From positions 410,456,547-410,520,546 of the forward strand of contig OW386285.2 in the NCBI GenBank assembly GCA_936432065.2: DNA of 64,000 nt, in the 5' to 3' direction. Source of the DNA: Rutpela maculata (lineage: Eukaryota; Arthropoda; Insecta; Coleoptera; Cerambycidae). The notes below the pieces were generated by a model, which did not search any database, was not told the DNA's origin, and saw only the letters and a program-made list of their open reading frames with translations. The position numbers and the translations under genes were made by a program. Below, piece after piece: positions 35,214-46,184 of the stretch. Numbering within the stretch: the stretch's first letter is position 1; each line of letters begins with the position of its first letter.

Positions 35214-37770
35214 CCCAAGTAGCACCTTAAGTCAGAATTACGTAATGCAGCCCTCATTTTGGTCCCGTTTTCCCGTTTAACCTAACCTAATTGACTTAAA
35301 ATTTACGTAAAATATAAGTAAATGGGGAATGAGACGACGTCATGAATACCTCTTGAATAAGGCTGCTCAGTTATAATGACCTAATGGTTATAGAACATAT
35401 TTCCCTGAACAGGTAATTTAAACGTAAAAATTTTGTTTAATTGTGGTCGATAATATCTACCAAACCAGTTATCCTCTTTCAACTGCAGTCTTTCTTTCTC
35501 AGAAATAACTAATAAGGTTTTATTTACAACAATAATGATTTACTTATAAGTCACGAGGCATAAGCAGCAAGGACATAACTAGAAACCATCAGACATCTCT
35601 ATTATAATGATGGAGTAGGAGTACATCATATAATGTCATACGTAGTTGTGAAATAATGTGTCCACTTCCCTTCTGTGTATGTGTTTTTCTGCCAATCAAT
35701 TTTCATTGTAAATATATCCATTCTACCTCGGAAAATTAAAGGGGCCTCAAGTATTTTACGTTTTTAAAAAAAAAAATTTTTTTTTGCTTAAATGTATTTT
35801 AAAAATATTTTTAAAAGCCTATTCAATTGCCTGGCAGGACTTTTCTGGAGCATAAAATATGATAATATTGTACTTTGTATCTGTTAAATAACCTTATATT
35901 AATGATTTTTGTTCAATAAAATACTCATCAAAATTTCATTGTAAAATAGCCTCTTACAACTGGTTGAAAAATATGGTGAACATAGTGCCACGCGACTTCG
36001 AAGTATTCTCTCCCAATATTTTAGACCTCGTTGACGTTTTTCTTTGAGACGAAGTGTTAAAACTTAGATTATTTACTTTAAAGTTAAATGGGACCAATAT
36101 AGGTTAAAATAATTTTGTAGTCTTCTAAATTGTAAAGTTTTTAAAGTCCAGGCAGAACTAAATTGGTCATATTTCCCAAATTAGGTTAGAGAAGGCGGTA
36201 AATAGAGCATCTCGTGCCGTGACGTCACTTCTGTTTCTAACCTCAAACTTCTTTGGCTGCAATTTATTGTTTTTTGAGTTTGTGGTTTATTTGTTCAATT
36301 TTCTGTTGTATTTTGTCAATAAAAATGGATGTGTTTTGTTTTGAATGTGAGAAAGTATTCTCCAGCCAGTCAGCGTTAAATCGGCACAACAGAATTGTGC
36401 ATAAATGAACAAATCCGATGTAATCATATCAAATATACAGTGCCCAAAAGATACCTGTGCTTAGAGTGCAAATTGTATTTTAACTTTAATAACGACTTGC
36501 GTTTGCATTTGACAGGAAAACATGATCACATCACGGATTCGGTGAATTTGGAATTTAAAAATATTTCAGGTAAAATAATTAATCTTTTGTTAGTTGGTTA
36601 GTTTAATACTTTATTTTTTATTTGAATAAATGTATTAACAGAAAACACATCATATGAAACTTGTTTAATTCCATATTACTACTTTCCCATCTATCAAGTT
36701 AAATTTGTTCATAGGTATAGGTTTAAACCTCCTATAGGGCCATAAACCATTTTTACAACTTCTCTTCAGTGAGTACATTCAGGAACACTGAATACAATCC
36801 AAATAAAGTCACTCAGTTACACTACTAACACTACTGAACTTCACTTAGCTTTTCATTCTGCAAACTAAGTACTGAAATCTAGAGAAAAAAAATAGTTATA
36901 TCAAACTAAACTCTCTAAAAGATTAACAACTGTTTTACCTGATATAATTCGAATGCAAACAGGTCGGTAATAGAAAAGTTGAAATACAATTACAAGTATC
37001 TTTAAGTGCACCGCATATTCAATATAATTATAATTATGTCCTATTTCCTTATGCACTTTTCAATTGCTACAAATTGCTACAAATTAGGACACTATCCCAC
37101 TAATAAAGTGCAGTTGACACTGGGAAAGGCATCAACATAAAACAATCATTATAGTCCTTTGAAGTAATTTAGACAATGAAAATGTAATTTTGCTTTCCAG
37201 GGAAGGGGCCTAATTCTATTTTTTAAGTAAAAATAACTTTCAGGACATTTTATAAAGTAATATTTGCCTTTAGGTTAAACACATATGCTAGGTTAGTGGG
37301 GAAGTAAAATTGGGGCAAATTTTACCTAAAATTGGAACTAGTTTTGACCATGAGGTTAAAGTTATAACCTAAATCTGACTACAGGGACAAGACAAAACTA
37401 AGGTTATACTTACGTAAAAAAATGGTAAAATTTCCCTGTTTTTATCCAGACAAAAGACAGCGACTCTAAAGTTAATAATTTAGTCTAAAATTACATAATA
37501 TTTTTTTACACATAGACCTCAATATGCACTTTAACTTTAGAGTAAAATTTTAAGGAACAGTAACGTAATCATTTCTTGTAAATTACACTAAAGTCAGTGT
37601 GACTTTATCAGGCATTTCATAAGAAAATATTACCTAAATATTGCTTACTAAATTACTATTAAGTCCATATGCCTTCAAAGTTGAAAGCAATGGTTGCAAT
37701 TACGTTATATCAACTATCTTAGGTTAATGTGGCTTTAAACTGGTAAAATAAACTAATTGTGCTGCTTGGG
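35214..37770. mobile_element. TA-flanked element with C2H2 finger exon, 2.6 kb
   Basis: The ends CCCAAGTAGCAC and (inverted) CCCAAGCAGCAC are flanked by TA. Subterminal regions are full of AGGTTAA/TAACCT and CTTTAACTTTAG-like motifs in both orientations. The interior has a two-finger C2H2 reading frame. Superfamily not recognised. Confidence 0.65.
36324..36570 (+). pseudogene. Two C2H2 zinc fingers, frameshifted exon
   Basis: MDVFCFECEKVFSSQSALNR ends the first finger with H.N.RIVH, then hits a stop. One frame over, YLCLECKLYFNFNNDLRLHL continues to TGKH as a second finger. The frame then meets a GT donor-like site (CAGGTAAAAT) at 36569. Probably the N-terminal exon of a transposon-encoded protein; the host alternative is unlikely given the TIR element around it. 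Confidence 0.6.
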
Positions 37771-38194
37771 TAAATCCTAAATCAATGAACTAATGAACAA
37801 AAACATTAAAACAAAACGTTTAGATATTTAAATTTATGGATTCCAAATAATTTAGTGATACATTAGTCGATAAATTAAAATTTTTTTTGCTAATTTTGAT
37901 TCTTTCCTCTGGGGTGGACCGGGACTAGTTTGGGGTGGGCCTGGCCCACCCTGCCCCCCCCCCCCCTAGTTGCGCCTATGGTGGCATTCTCCCCCTATAA
38001 ATTAGCAAGCCCCCGCACAACATAGAAACTTTTCTGTGAAGCATTTACTATTATACTGCCAAAAATAAACGAAATCCGTTCAATATGACATTATTCTGAA
38101 GTTAAAACCTCTAGTTACTGTACTAAGTGTGCGTTGTTCAAAGATTATTCTAAAATTTTAAACTGTGGAATTAATTTATGTATTGTTTTAACAG

Positions 38195-38372
38195 GTACTG
38201 GTTGGATCGAGGCGACTTTGCTCAGACACTTAAATACATGAATTTGCTTAAGGGGGCGCCACGATGTGTTGCAAGGCAGTGGATGTACGAGACGAGGATA
38301 TTATTAGAAACACAACAAGCGGCCAATACGTTAATGGCACATGCGGCGTCTAGTGGTTTAGCGCATCTGTAA
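38195..38372 (+). CDS. Mic60: Mitofilin/MIC60, last coding exon and stop
   Basis: It completes the Arg codon from 15588 and reads YWLDRGDFAQTLKYMNLLKG, APRCVARQWMYETRILLETQ, then QAANTLMAHAASSGLAHL and TAA. This is the conserved C-terminus of the mitofilin domain: 'RGDL..A...L..LKG..R..A..W..E.R..LE..Q....L.AHA'. The length after the split (about 58 aa) and the stop position agree with the family. Together the three exons give roughly 208 residues of MIC60 with no frame damage. Confidence 0.93.
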
Positions 38373-38852
38373 GAAAATTTTGGTCCGTCATCTAGCACTA
38401 CAAATAAATTGATATAATTTGTGATCTAGAATTCATTGGTACGATATATATTATGATGTAATGTTGTATATTATTTATTTTCAATTAACAACTTTTAATA
38501 TATAATTTTTTTTTCAGTAAGTTGTATTTTGTTGTATCGAAAGTCCATTTTATATGGTTGTTATGATTAAATTGCAAAACCTTTACCTCTGTACTATTAC
38601 TGCAAACATCTAGCAAATAAATCCATAATTATTATTTTAATAGGTTTTATTTTTTCATAATCACAGCTGCCGCGATTTTCGCAAACCATATTGGCATCAT
38701 CTGGGATGATTAAAACGGCAACAGTTTTGATCGCCGTCAGATGTTTTCTAGATTATATCAAACTAATCTCCTGCATCTACCGCCTCTCTACGTCTAACTA
38801 AAGGAAGATAGACCAAGTGGGCAACATACAGACTGCAACAACCAGTTATTAA
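38373..38852 (+). other. Mic60: MIC60 3' UTR and flank, poly(A) signals
   Basis: AATAAA occurs at 38403-38408 and at 38616-38621; either may serve MIC60. The rest up to the piggyBac-like element shows no gene. Confidence 0.6.
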
Positions 38853-38994
38853 CCCTTTCGCTGCGCAGCACGGTTTCACGTAATTCTCGTGTAGTGCGCA
38901 ATAAATTGACCTCTTGCGAGTATACGCGCTTGGAGTACGCAGATCCGATATTACGTTACTATTTGATTTGGTTTATTGTATGCATAGTTTATTA

Positions 38995-40015
38995 TTATAT
39001 AATAATAATAATAGTTTATTTATGTTAAAATCATAAAAATATACACTCGTCAAGAAAAAGGGTTTTTAGATAAATTCTGGTAAAAGCACACATAACATCA
39101 CAAGTATAAATATGTATATAATTTTAAAAGAACAGGTAACAGTCACTAATATAAAATAAACAAAATTGCAGCTTAATAATAATATATCACGTTTCTATAT
39201 TTTTAACTTCACGTTCAATTTCTTCTAATGAGAAGAATGCATTTTTCATAAAGAAGTCTTTAATTGTAGATTTGAATTTTCTTGGAGGTAACATTTTCAT
39301 ACTACTGGGTAATATGTTGTAAATTTTAATACCGTAATATGTAACACCAGTTTGCCCCCGGGTAAGCCTTGTAAATTCAGTTGTTGCAGTCTGTATATTA
39401 TCTCTGTGTCTGGTCTTGTATTGATGTAAGTCAGCATGAGTATTAAAATCATTCAAATGATTGTGTACATATGAAATACATTCTAATGCATATGTGCAAG
39501 GCAAGGTAAGTATGTTAAGAGACTTAAACAGATGTTTAGTATCGTCACGGTAACCTACACCACCCACAATCCTGACAGCTCTCCTTTGAAGACCAAAAAG
39601 TCGGTGCTTACCCACAGAGTGCCCCCAAGCAAGGATGGCATACGACAGTCGAGAATGACAAAGTACAAAATAGGGTGTTTTTAGCACATTTAAAGACACT
39701 GAGTTAGACAATTGTCTCAGGCAATATATATTTTTTGTCAATTGTTCAGCAACAATCAATATGAGCATCCCAACGAAGAGATTTATCAATGAATACTCCT
39801 AGAAACTTACTATTTATGGGGTTATTCGATAAGTTGCTTAAGTCGCGAGATCATTTTTATTGTTTTAGTTGCATTAAGTGTTAAAAAATTAGATATAAAC
39901 CACTTTTCAGCTTCTGAGAGCGCATCGTCACACTTCGACATTAGATTACCCTCAGATAAACAAAGAAATATATGGATAAATAATACTTTCCGTCTCCGCG
40001 TAAGATATATCACGT
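38995..40015 (-). mobile_element. 5'-truncated LINE fragment
   Basis: A (TAA)n tail near 39000-39012 is followed on the minus strand by the C-terminal part of an RT (39187-40013). It shows CHSRLSYAILAWGHS, LFGLQRRAVRIVGG and YKTRHRD, the usual tail of CR1/Jockey-group ORF2, with a frameshift near 39800. The catalytic core is missing. Confidence 0.75.
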
Positions 40016-40407
40016 ATTCATTGTTTACATGTCTATCGAGGCGTTCATTGGTTCTCTTCCGAAGGACGTTGACAGTTGTTTACATTTTCTTTTGCCGCCT
40101 TATTGTTTTATCGCTTTTAACGCTGTTTTTATTCAGTTATAAACAATTTTGTGTTGATTTTGCAGTTTAATCAAGTTTTATACGGTTCAAAAATGACTAA
40201 GGATTGTTTAATTTACTAAAAGACCTACAAAAGGGAGTAATTTCGTTCGTTTTATATGCCAGCATAGTTGTGTACATAGTCGTAGGTTAGGGTTATAGTT
40301 AGGTTTATTGTCTTATTGTTTTGCTGATCTAGCAATAAATAATTTTTCCTTCTGCCTCTCTCGTCTTTACACTCAAGTAAAAAACGTAAAAAGACAGTTG
40401 TATGATT

Positions 40408-40590
40408 TTCAGATAGATAGATAGATTAATAGATTTAGAGATTTATTTCTCTAAATTTAAATGTTACATAAGTATACCTATTTAAATTTGGTACAAGTAT
40501 TTCAAACTTTACAGAATGTTTACATTATTACATAATAATAGACTGTATTAACTTTTTAAAATAATAATGCACTGGGTTCGATCCCCAGCT
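40408..40590 (-). mobile_element. Short LINE 3' end
   Basis: A GATA-repeat tail at 40411-40425 (plus strand) resembles the tails of the LINEs ending at 14882 and 51309. No coding sequence. A B-box-like GGGTTCGATCCCCAG follows at 40566. Confidence 0.45.
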
Positions 40591-41041
40591 TTAAAATTGG
40601 CAACGTTGATATGTAATGGATGTATATCTGCGTTTTTCTAAATGTGTAACTCCCTTCTGAACAGTCTTGACTTTGAAATTGTTGGGGTTGCCTGATATAT
40701 GTTCTACGTTATGTTGTTATTCCGTAGGCTCCCAGAAAATATTACGCTTAGAAAAAAGTGACTCGCTGTCCTACAGGTAACTGACCAAAATTTGAAGCAT
40801 TTACAATTACGTATGCTTTAATCGTTTCAAGTTTGATGACTTTTATGTAACCTGGACAGGAAAAAGATGTTTAAGAAAAATGTTTGTTTCCTAGTAGTTT
40901 TACCAAGAGACTCATTTCACTTCCGTTATCGTATCAAGGGTGTCTCATATAATTTGCTTTTTAATACTAACAAGAGTCGAGTCGAGGCTACTCTCTGCTT
41001 TATCTTTGCTTTTACTGGAATTAATTCAGAATCGATACCTA

Positions 41042-41150
41042 CAGACCCGACGAGAGAGGAGGGGTGCGGGGGTGATGCCCCCGGGCTTGTCTAGGGGGGC
41101 CGGAAATTTTAAAATTTTTTGAGGGTCCATATTTTCTCTCCACGGCCCTG
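41042..41150. mobile_element. Small hAT-like MITE
   Basis: The ends CAGACCCGACGAGAG and (inverted) CAGGGCCGTGGAGAG match the TIRs of the element at 53211-54435. The TSD is not clean (GATACCTA before; GATACCGA four bases after the right end). Confidence 0.5.
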
Positions 41151-41337
41151 CCAAGATACCGATATAAATTAAATTTACTAAGTTAGAAAATTAACTGCAA
41201 TTTATTATATTTTTTAATAGCCATATCAGATTGAAATAATTTGATGCGTTGTATCGAAAACAGATTTGATAAAGAATCTGTTATCTTTATCGTAACTATA
41301 TTCAACAATATTAAAATTAAAAACTGGAAGTAATGGT

Positions 41338-42202
41338 GCGGGAGCTAAGTGGCTTTTTCGGGCACTCATCGTTACAAGCATTTTCTATGCGCTGATTAAT
41401 TCTATCGAACTTGACAAAATAGACTTCTGGCTTATGTCAGCCCGTCGAGTTGGCCATGGTTCAAGATATAAAAATCAGTGAAATTATATCATCATTACAA
41501 AGCCAAGTTTTTTTTGTGTGTACACATTTTATGTTTAGAATTAATAAAATAAGATCGCCAGAAAGTGTGGGCCATCAGGGGCGCAACCAGAAAGGTCAAA
41601 GAGGTAAAAACACGAAGTTATATAACATCATCGTTACAAACTTTTTTAAGGTTGAACATATTTTATGTTTTGAACACAGAAAAAAATTCTCAGAAAGAAA
41701 ATGTTTAGGATTTTTGAAGAAAATTGGATTTTTTTCCGCATATTTCATCTCAGAACTCTAAACTCATCGTTACAAGTTCTGTCTCCTTTTTAAAACGTAA
41801 ATAAGCTCCTTCAACAATAGAATAGCCTCCCCATAAACAAAGTCAACAAAAGTACCATAGGCTCTTAAATATACAGGAATTTAACACTTTCGGCTAACTT
41901 GACTCCGTACCGTATGTCACATGTATTGTATCATTATTACCTTTCTGGCTGCGCCTCCTGACGGCCCACACTTTCTGGCGATCATATTTAATTCATTCTA
42001 AACATAAAATGTGTACACAAAATAAAATAAGCCTTGTAACGATGACATGATTTCACTGATTTTTAAACAGTGTTCGTGACGCTCCTGACAGGAGGTGCCC
42101 CCCCAGAAGTCGATTTTATGAATTGTTATTATCCATTAAGCCATAAAAATATCTCAAAGTTCATAAAGCGATGAGCTGCCGAAAAAGCTACTTAGCTCCC
42201 GC
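41338..42202. repeat. Concentric palindromes (foldback in foldback)
   Basis: Outer arms start GCGGGAGCTAAGTGGCTTTT on the left and its near reverse complement on the right, and include ACACATTTTATGTTTAGAAT on both. At the centre, 41577-41959 is a second inverted structure with ends AGGGGCGCAACCAGAAAGG and (inverted) AGGAGGCGCAGCCAGAAAGG. The inner ends resemble the GGCGCAACTAG TIRs of the element at 33839. No coding capacity. Confidence 0.72.
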
Positions 42203-42616
42203 TCTATAAGGTAGTGCATTATGTAGAGTATATTTGTTTACAATATAGAGATTTAAAAGTAATATGATGTTATTTTTGTTTTATGTATATGGTACGGGTA
42301 GCGTATGACCAGATTCATTATACAGTATCGGAAAGTCTTGGATTAGGCATGCAAACAGAGCTGCCTACGCACATGTGGTGAGGAAAGCAGGTGGCACGAG
42401 TAGGATGTGTTATACGATAAAAAAAATAGCCTAGTTGTTTCGCTCTCGCTTGCTCTTATTGTCATACTTAATCAAACGCTTGCCGGTACTGTTGAGTGAT
42501 AAGTATGTAAACTTTTAGATGAATATGTTATACTGTAATATGAAAAAATACTAGTTGGTTTCATTTATATGCTAACATATATAGATGTTTTTATTTTCTT
42601 GACCGTTGATATCAAA

Positions 42617-42919
42617 TTAACTTGATGCAGTTATATCCTGGGTTATCGGTCTTTATAATAAAATTACTCTTTTCTTACGTTTCGGTTTATTCAACCATCG
42701 TCTGAGAACTACAATTAAGTGAAGACCAATATTTTTTTAAATGCTATTTTGTATACACATACAATTTAAATCCATGTGTATAAAAAGTAGCATTTGAAAA
42801 AATATTTGTCTTCATTTAATTGTAGTTCTCTGACGATGGTTGAATAAACAGAAATGTAGCGAAAATAATAATTTTATTGTAAAGACCGCATAACCCCAGG
42901 ATATACCTATATCAAGTTA
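42617..42919. repeat. Hairpin/foldback element, 300 bp
   Basis: TAACTTGATGCAGTTATATC on the left pairs with GATATACCTATATCAAGTTA on the right, and AACTACAATTAA/TTAATTGTAGTT flank the centre near 42770. Arms are about 140 bp with some mismatches. Confidence 0.7.
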
Positions 42920-43264
42920 CTTTTATATCCTAACCAAAAGTTAATTTTTTTTTACTCAGAAAATGTAGAGTAACTTATCGTTTAAGAACCATTTAACTTT
43001 GAGAATTGACAGTTCAATACTTTAATTTCTCTTCAATAACACATTTTGTAAAAATTCTAACCAAACAGTACTCTTTTTGTCTCAATAGAGTCGTATTATT
43101 GTCAGATATAGTATCAAGTTATAGTCGAGAACATTAATCGATTATTTTAAAAATTTTAACCCCCTTATCTGTCTACGCCTCTGATTAGGCTACTCCATAA
43201 ACATAAACATTCCTCTCCACTCTGCCCCTTTGAAGGTTATGCTCCCTACACACAACTTCTGTGT

Positions 43265-43710
43265 ACTTCAAATGAGATTATTTATCCATATTTCTTTGTT
43301 TATCTGAGAGATTACCCAAGTTAGGATCAGACATGAGGAGTGTTGAGTCATGAGCATAAAATATACAAGTGACTTTCTCAAGTGCTTTCGGCAAGCCGTT
43401 GATATAAATTAATAAAGCAGGACCCAGAATTGAGCCCTGTGGTACTCCAGATTTAATATATAACTCCTCGGATGTTATTCCATTTAGTCTGACCATTTGC
43501 TTTCGATTTTCTAGGTAAGACTTAATAAGTGAGATACTCGTCGTACTGAAATTATATTTAGACAATTTTTGAGCCAGTAGAGTATGTGATACGCAATCAA
43601 ATGCTTTGCTGAGGTCACAGAACAAAGAAGCAGAGTAGTGTCCCTTTTCGAAACATTCTCATATAAAATTGAAAGAAAAACAAAAACCAAGTGCTCTAGT
43701 TTCAATAATA
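43265..43710 (-). pseudogene. LINE RT core fragment with altered catalytic box
   Basis: Minus-strand frame with FCDLSKAFDCVSHTLL, LIKSYLENRKQMV, KSGVPQGSILGPALLIYING and then YAHD (43347-43358) where YADD is expected. The first catalytic aspartate of the box is replaced by His, so it could not polymerise. Both ends are truncated. Confidence 0.78.
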
Positions 43711-43966
43711 ATTTATTTTTAAAAAATGGTTAAAAACAGTACAAGTAAACATAAACATAAAAACAAAACAACATTCTTATCAAAAACATTAAGGTACAAC
43801 AGAAACTTGTGTAAGTATATAAAAATGTATTAATAGTACATATTCACGTGTTAAATCGCTTTGAGCAGTCTGAACCAATTTAAAAACGACAGGCGAGTTA
43901 ACGCGCTTGGAGCACAGTGGGCTCATTTATTTTTCGCGCATATACACGCTTTGAGCAGTGACAGGG

Positions 43967-44832
43967 TTAATATATCAAGAATCACAATAGGTTGATAGAT
44001 GACAGATAATCAGAATCCTGGGTGTTTCGTCTTCGAGGTTATTAGTTTAGTACATCGGGTACAGGGCTAAAAAAGCCAAAAAGCTGCATTTTTTTATTGG
44101 AATTTGCCACTTTCTGTGGTCATAGTTGATAACCAAAAGGTAACCTTCCAGATAGGGAGCCTCATGAAAATCCTTTAGCACTTTTTTTTATTTGATTATC
44201 GTAGATATTACAATTCTAAGACCCTGTGCAAAAAACTAGAATTTTGTGAGACCTGTAAATCGTCTAAAAAAAATTATAAACATGGACCCGCACGCCTTGT
44301 AGAATCTCGGCCACGACGTCACTTGATAGCAATCCGCTAGTCGCACAGAGAAAGACTCGACGATCGCAAGCCTCAAGCGGAATGCACGAGCTTTGATGTG
44401 TTGCGCGACCGTTCGTTCCCTATTCTCTGACGATGTTCGTCGCACCGCGCTCTTTAGAAGCGTATATTTCGAGAACCACATATCGGATTCATCTGAAATT
44501 TTCAACATTGCCTAATTTTAAATAATACTTTATCCACAAGAAGTAACAATGACTAAATAAAATTCATTAAATGAGCCCATTTTTTTGAATCTCAGCTCCT
44601 AATCCGATTTCAATTTTTTTTTTTTTTTTCTTTGAAAACTCTTGTGAAGAGGACACTTTTTGTTCTTATACGTTTATCTCTACATCTTGAGGGTTCTGCA
44701 CAATTTTCAAAAAAACATATTTTTTAATTTTCACGGACTTTTGGAGAATACTGTGATAAAAACAGAATTTTGAATGATGCTGAGAGGTACTCCAGTGGGT
44801 AAAGTAAAAAATACATCAGAAACTCGCAAAAA
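43967..44832. other. Flank with a GC-rich open stretch, unassigned
   Basis: A minus-strand open frame of 90 codons (44508-44236) lies in locally GC-richer DNA with Arg/Ser-rich content. I recognise no family, and it may be part of a transposon. The rest is AT-rich and unassigned. Confidence 0.3.
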
Positions 44833-45136
44833 ATGTTATCTGAGATTTTTCTTCAGTAACTGTTAACTGAAAAAAATTCCAAAATTTGTATTTTTAATGC
44901 GCCGCGTATTTTCGTTTATTTGAAATTTATTGGGCGCGGCCTATAGAAAAAATTGAATTGCCCGAAAACCATACAAGCTAAGAAGAAAAATCAAAGTGGG
45001 TTTTAAAGGGGATATAAAATACTCTTGTGTTGCCATTTTTGATGGCTATTGATATTTATTAGTGTATAAAAATAACAATATAATATAGTTATCTCTTAAT
45101 TTTTTGCGTCTCTAACTATTCACAGGCCCATAAAAA

Positions 45137-45575
45137 ATAACTGACTTTAATATAGGTTATAAATCCATTATCTTTTAGTTCAAGGTAGTTCTTCAAAGCA
45201 GAAAAAGTTAGGTATAAAAATATTCACATTTACAAATTTACCAGCATGTTGAAGTTAGCCAAATTTTTGCCAATTTTTTATTTTGATTTTGCCAATATAA
45301 CCATTTTCATACAGGTAATCCAAAGTTTGGCCGTTTTTCCTCTCTTTTCAGTTTCCTCCATTTTATTGAATAATTTTTTGAGCTAAATTTTCAAGATGTT
45401 TGGGTCTTTTTTTTTTATTTTTAGGAAGCAGTAAAAAATTGGCCAAAATTTGGCTAACTTCAACATGCTGGTAAATTTGTAAATGTGAATATTTTTATTT
45501 CTAACTTTTTCTGCATTGAAGTACTACCTTGAACTAAAAGATAATGCATTTATAACTTATACTAAAGTCAGTTAT
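45137..45575. repeat. Inner palindrome 1
   Basis: ATAACTGACTTTA at the left end pairs with the right end. Both arms carry ACTACCTTGAACTAAAAGAT-type sequence and CCAGCATGTTGAAGTTAGCC, around a centre near 45360. Confidence 0.78.
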
Positions 45576-45600
45576 TAGTCAATGAATATATTGTAGAATG

Positions 45601-46184
45601 CATGGAATATGTGAGACTTTTTGACTTCAGAAGTTCGTTAGGAGTAGTTAGTAGGTAAACATACTAAAAGTCCCCGACCCTGGGAGGTGAGCTTATGGTG
45701 GGAGGATTTGGATTTTTCGATTATATCTCGGAGACGGTGGACTCTAAAAAAATATGTTCTAAATAAAAATGAAAGCTAATTAAATTGCCTATAAAATTGT
45801 TGCTATACATATTTGTCGAATTTCCAACGGTTTTCGAGATATACGTTATTGAAAATCGATAATTTTCGAAAAAATTATTTTTTAAGTGTATATCAAATTC
45901 AAGGGAATTTAATGCTCTACAACTTTGTATCTCGAAAACCGTTGAATATTGTACAAATATGTATGGAAACAATTTTATACGAAATTTAATTAGCTTTCAT
46001 TTTTATTTAGAACATATTTTGAGTTCACCGTTTCCGAGATATAATCGAAAAACCAAAAACGGGACCTCCCCCCCCCCCTCCTCCCACCGTAAGCTCACCT
46101 CCCAGGGGCGGGGACTTTTAGTATGTTTACCTGCTAACTACTCCTAATGAAGTCCTGAAGTGAAAAAGTCTCGCATATTCCATG
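45601..46184. repeat. Inner palindrome 2
   Basis: CATGGAATATGTGAGACTTT pairs with the right end, and ATGTTCTAAATAAAAATGAA and GGTTTTCGAGATA occur on both arms, around a centre near 45880. It abuts inner palindrome 1 with only about 25 bp between. Confidence 0.78.

Larger units (their letters stand above)
33839..37980. mobile_element. hAT-like TIR element, 4.1 kb
   Basis: The ends CATTGGCGCAACTAG and (inverted) CATAGGCGCAACTAG flank a GC-rich right subterminal region with C runs. Adjacent octamers GTGTTATT and GTGGCATT match at six of eight positions. It contains the second copy of the tRNA-like TIR element and a 2.6-kb TA-flanked element with zinc-finger sequence. Confidence 0.65.
33029..38126. 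mobile_element. Foldback element (about 960 bp) split by a 4.1-kb insert
   Basis: The ends TTAGTACAGTACCTAGAGGT and its near reverse complement lead into arms that pair over about 440 bp around a centre near 33500 (for example GCAGTATAATAGTAAATGC and GGAATTAATTATATTTTTTG on both arms). The right arm is interrupted from 33839 to 37980. It ends less than 70 bp before the last MIC60 exon. No TSD was found. Confidence 0.78.
15589..38194 (+). other. Mic60: MIC60 last intron, 22.6 kb of nested TEs
   Basis: The donor is GTATGT and the acceptor TTTTAACAG; the phase (two bases carried over) joins 15588 to 38195 as an Arg codon. In order it contains an 8.5-kb THAP-bearing element, a hairpin, a small MITE, a LINE, a TA-flanked MITE, a palindromic element and a foldback with insertions. 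Only short spacers appear unique: roughly 15589-15895, 24420-24605, 30212-30900, 31260-31567 and 32635-33028. Confidence 0.85.
38853..43966. mobile_element. piggyBac-like element with TTAA TSD, 5.1 kb, decayed
   Basis: The ends CCCTTTCGCTGCGCAGCA and (inverted) CCCTGTCACTGCTCAAAGCG are each flanked by TTAA (38849-38852 and 43967-43970). Subterminal copies of ACGCGCTTGGAGCAC lie at both ends (about 38927 and 43894), with variants near 43858 and 43945. No piggyBac transposase is left; the inside is filled by LINE pieces and palindromic repeats. Confidence 0.75.

Noticed and set aside
44236..44508. 90-codon minus-strand open frame in GC-richer DNA
   Set aside because: No recognisable domain, start context or splice signals, and it lies among TEs; kept only as an unassigned stretch.
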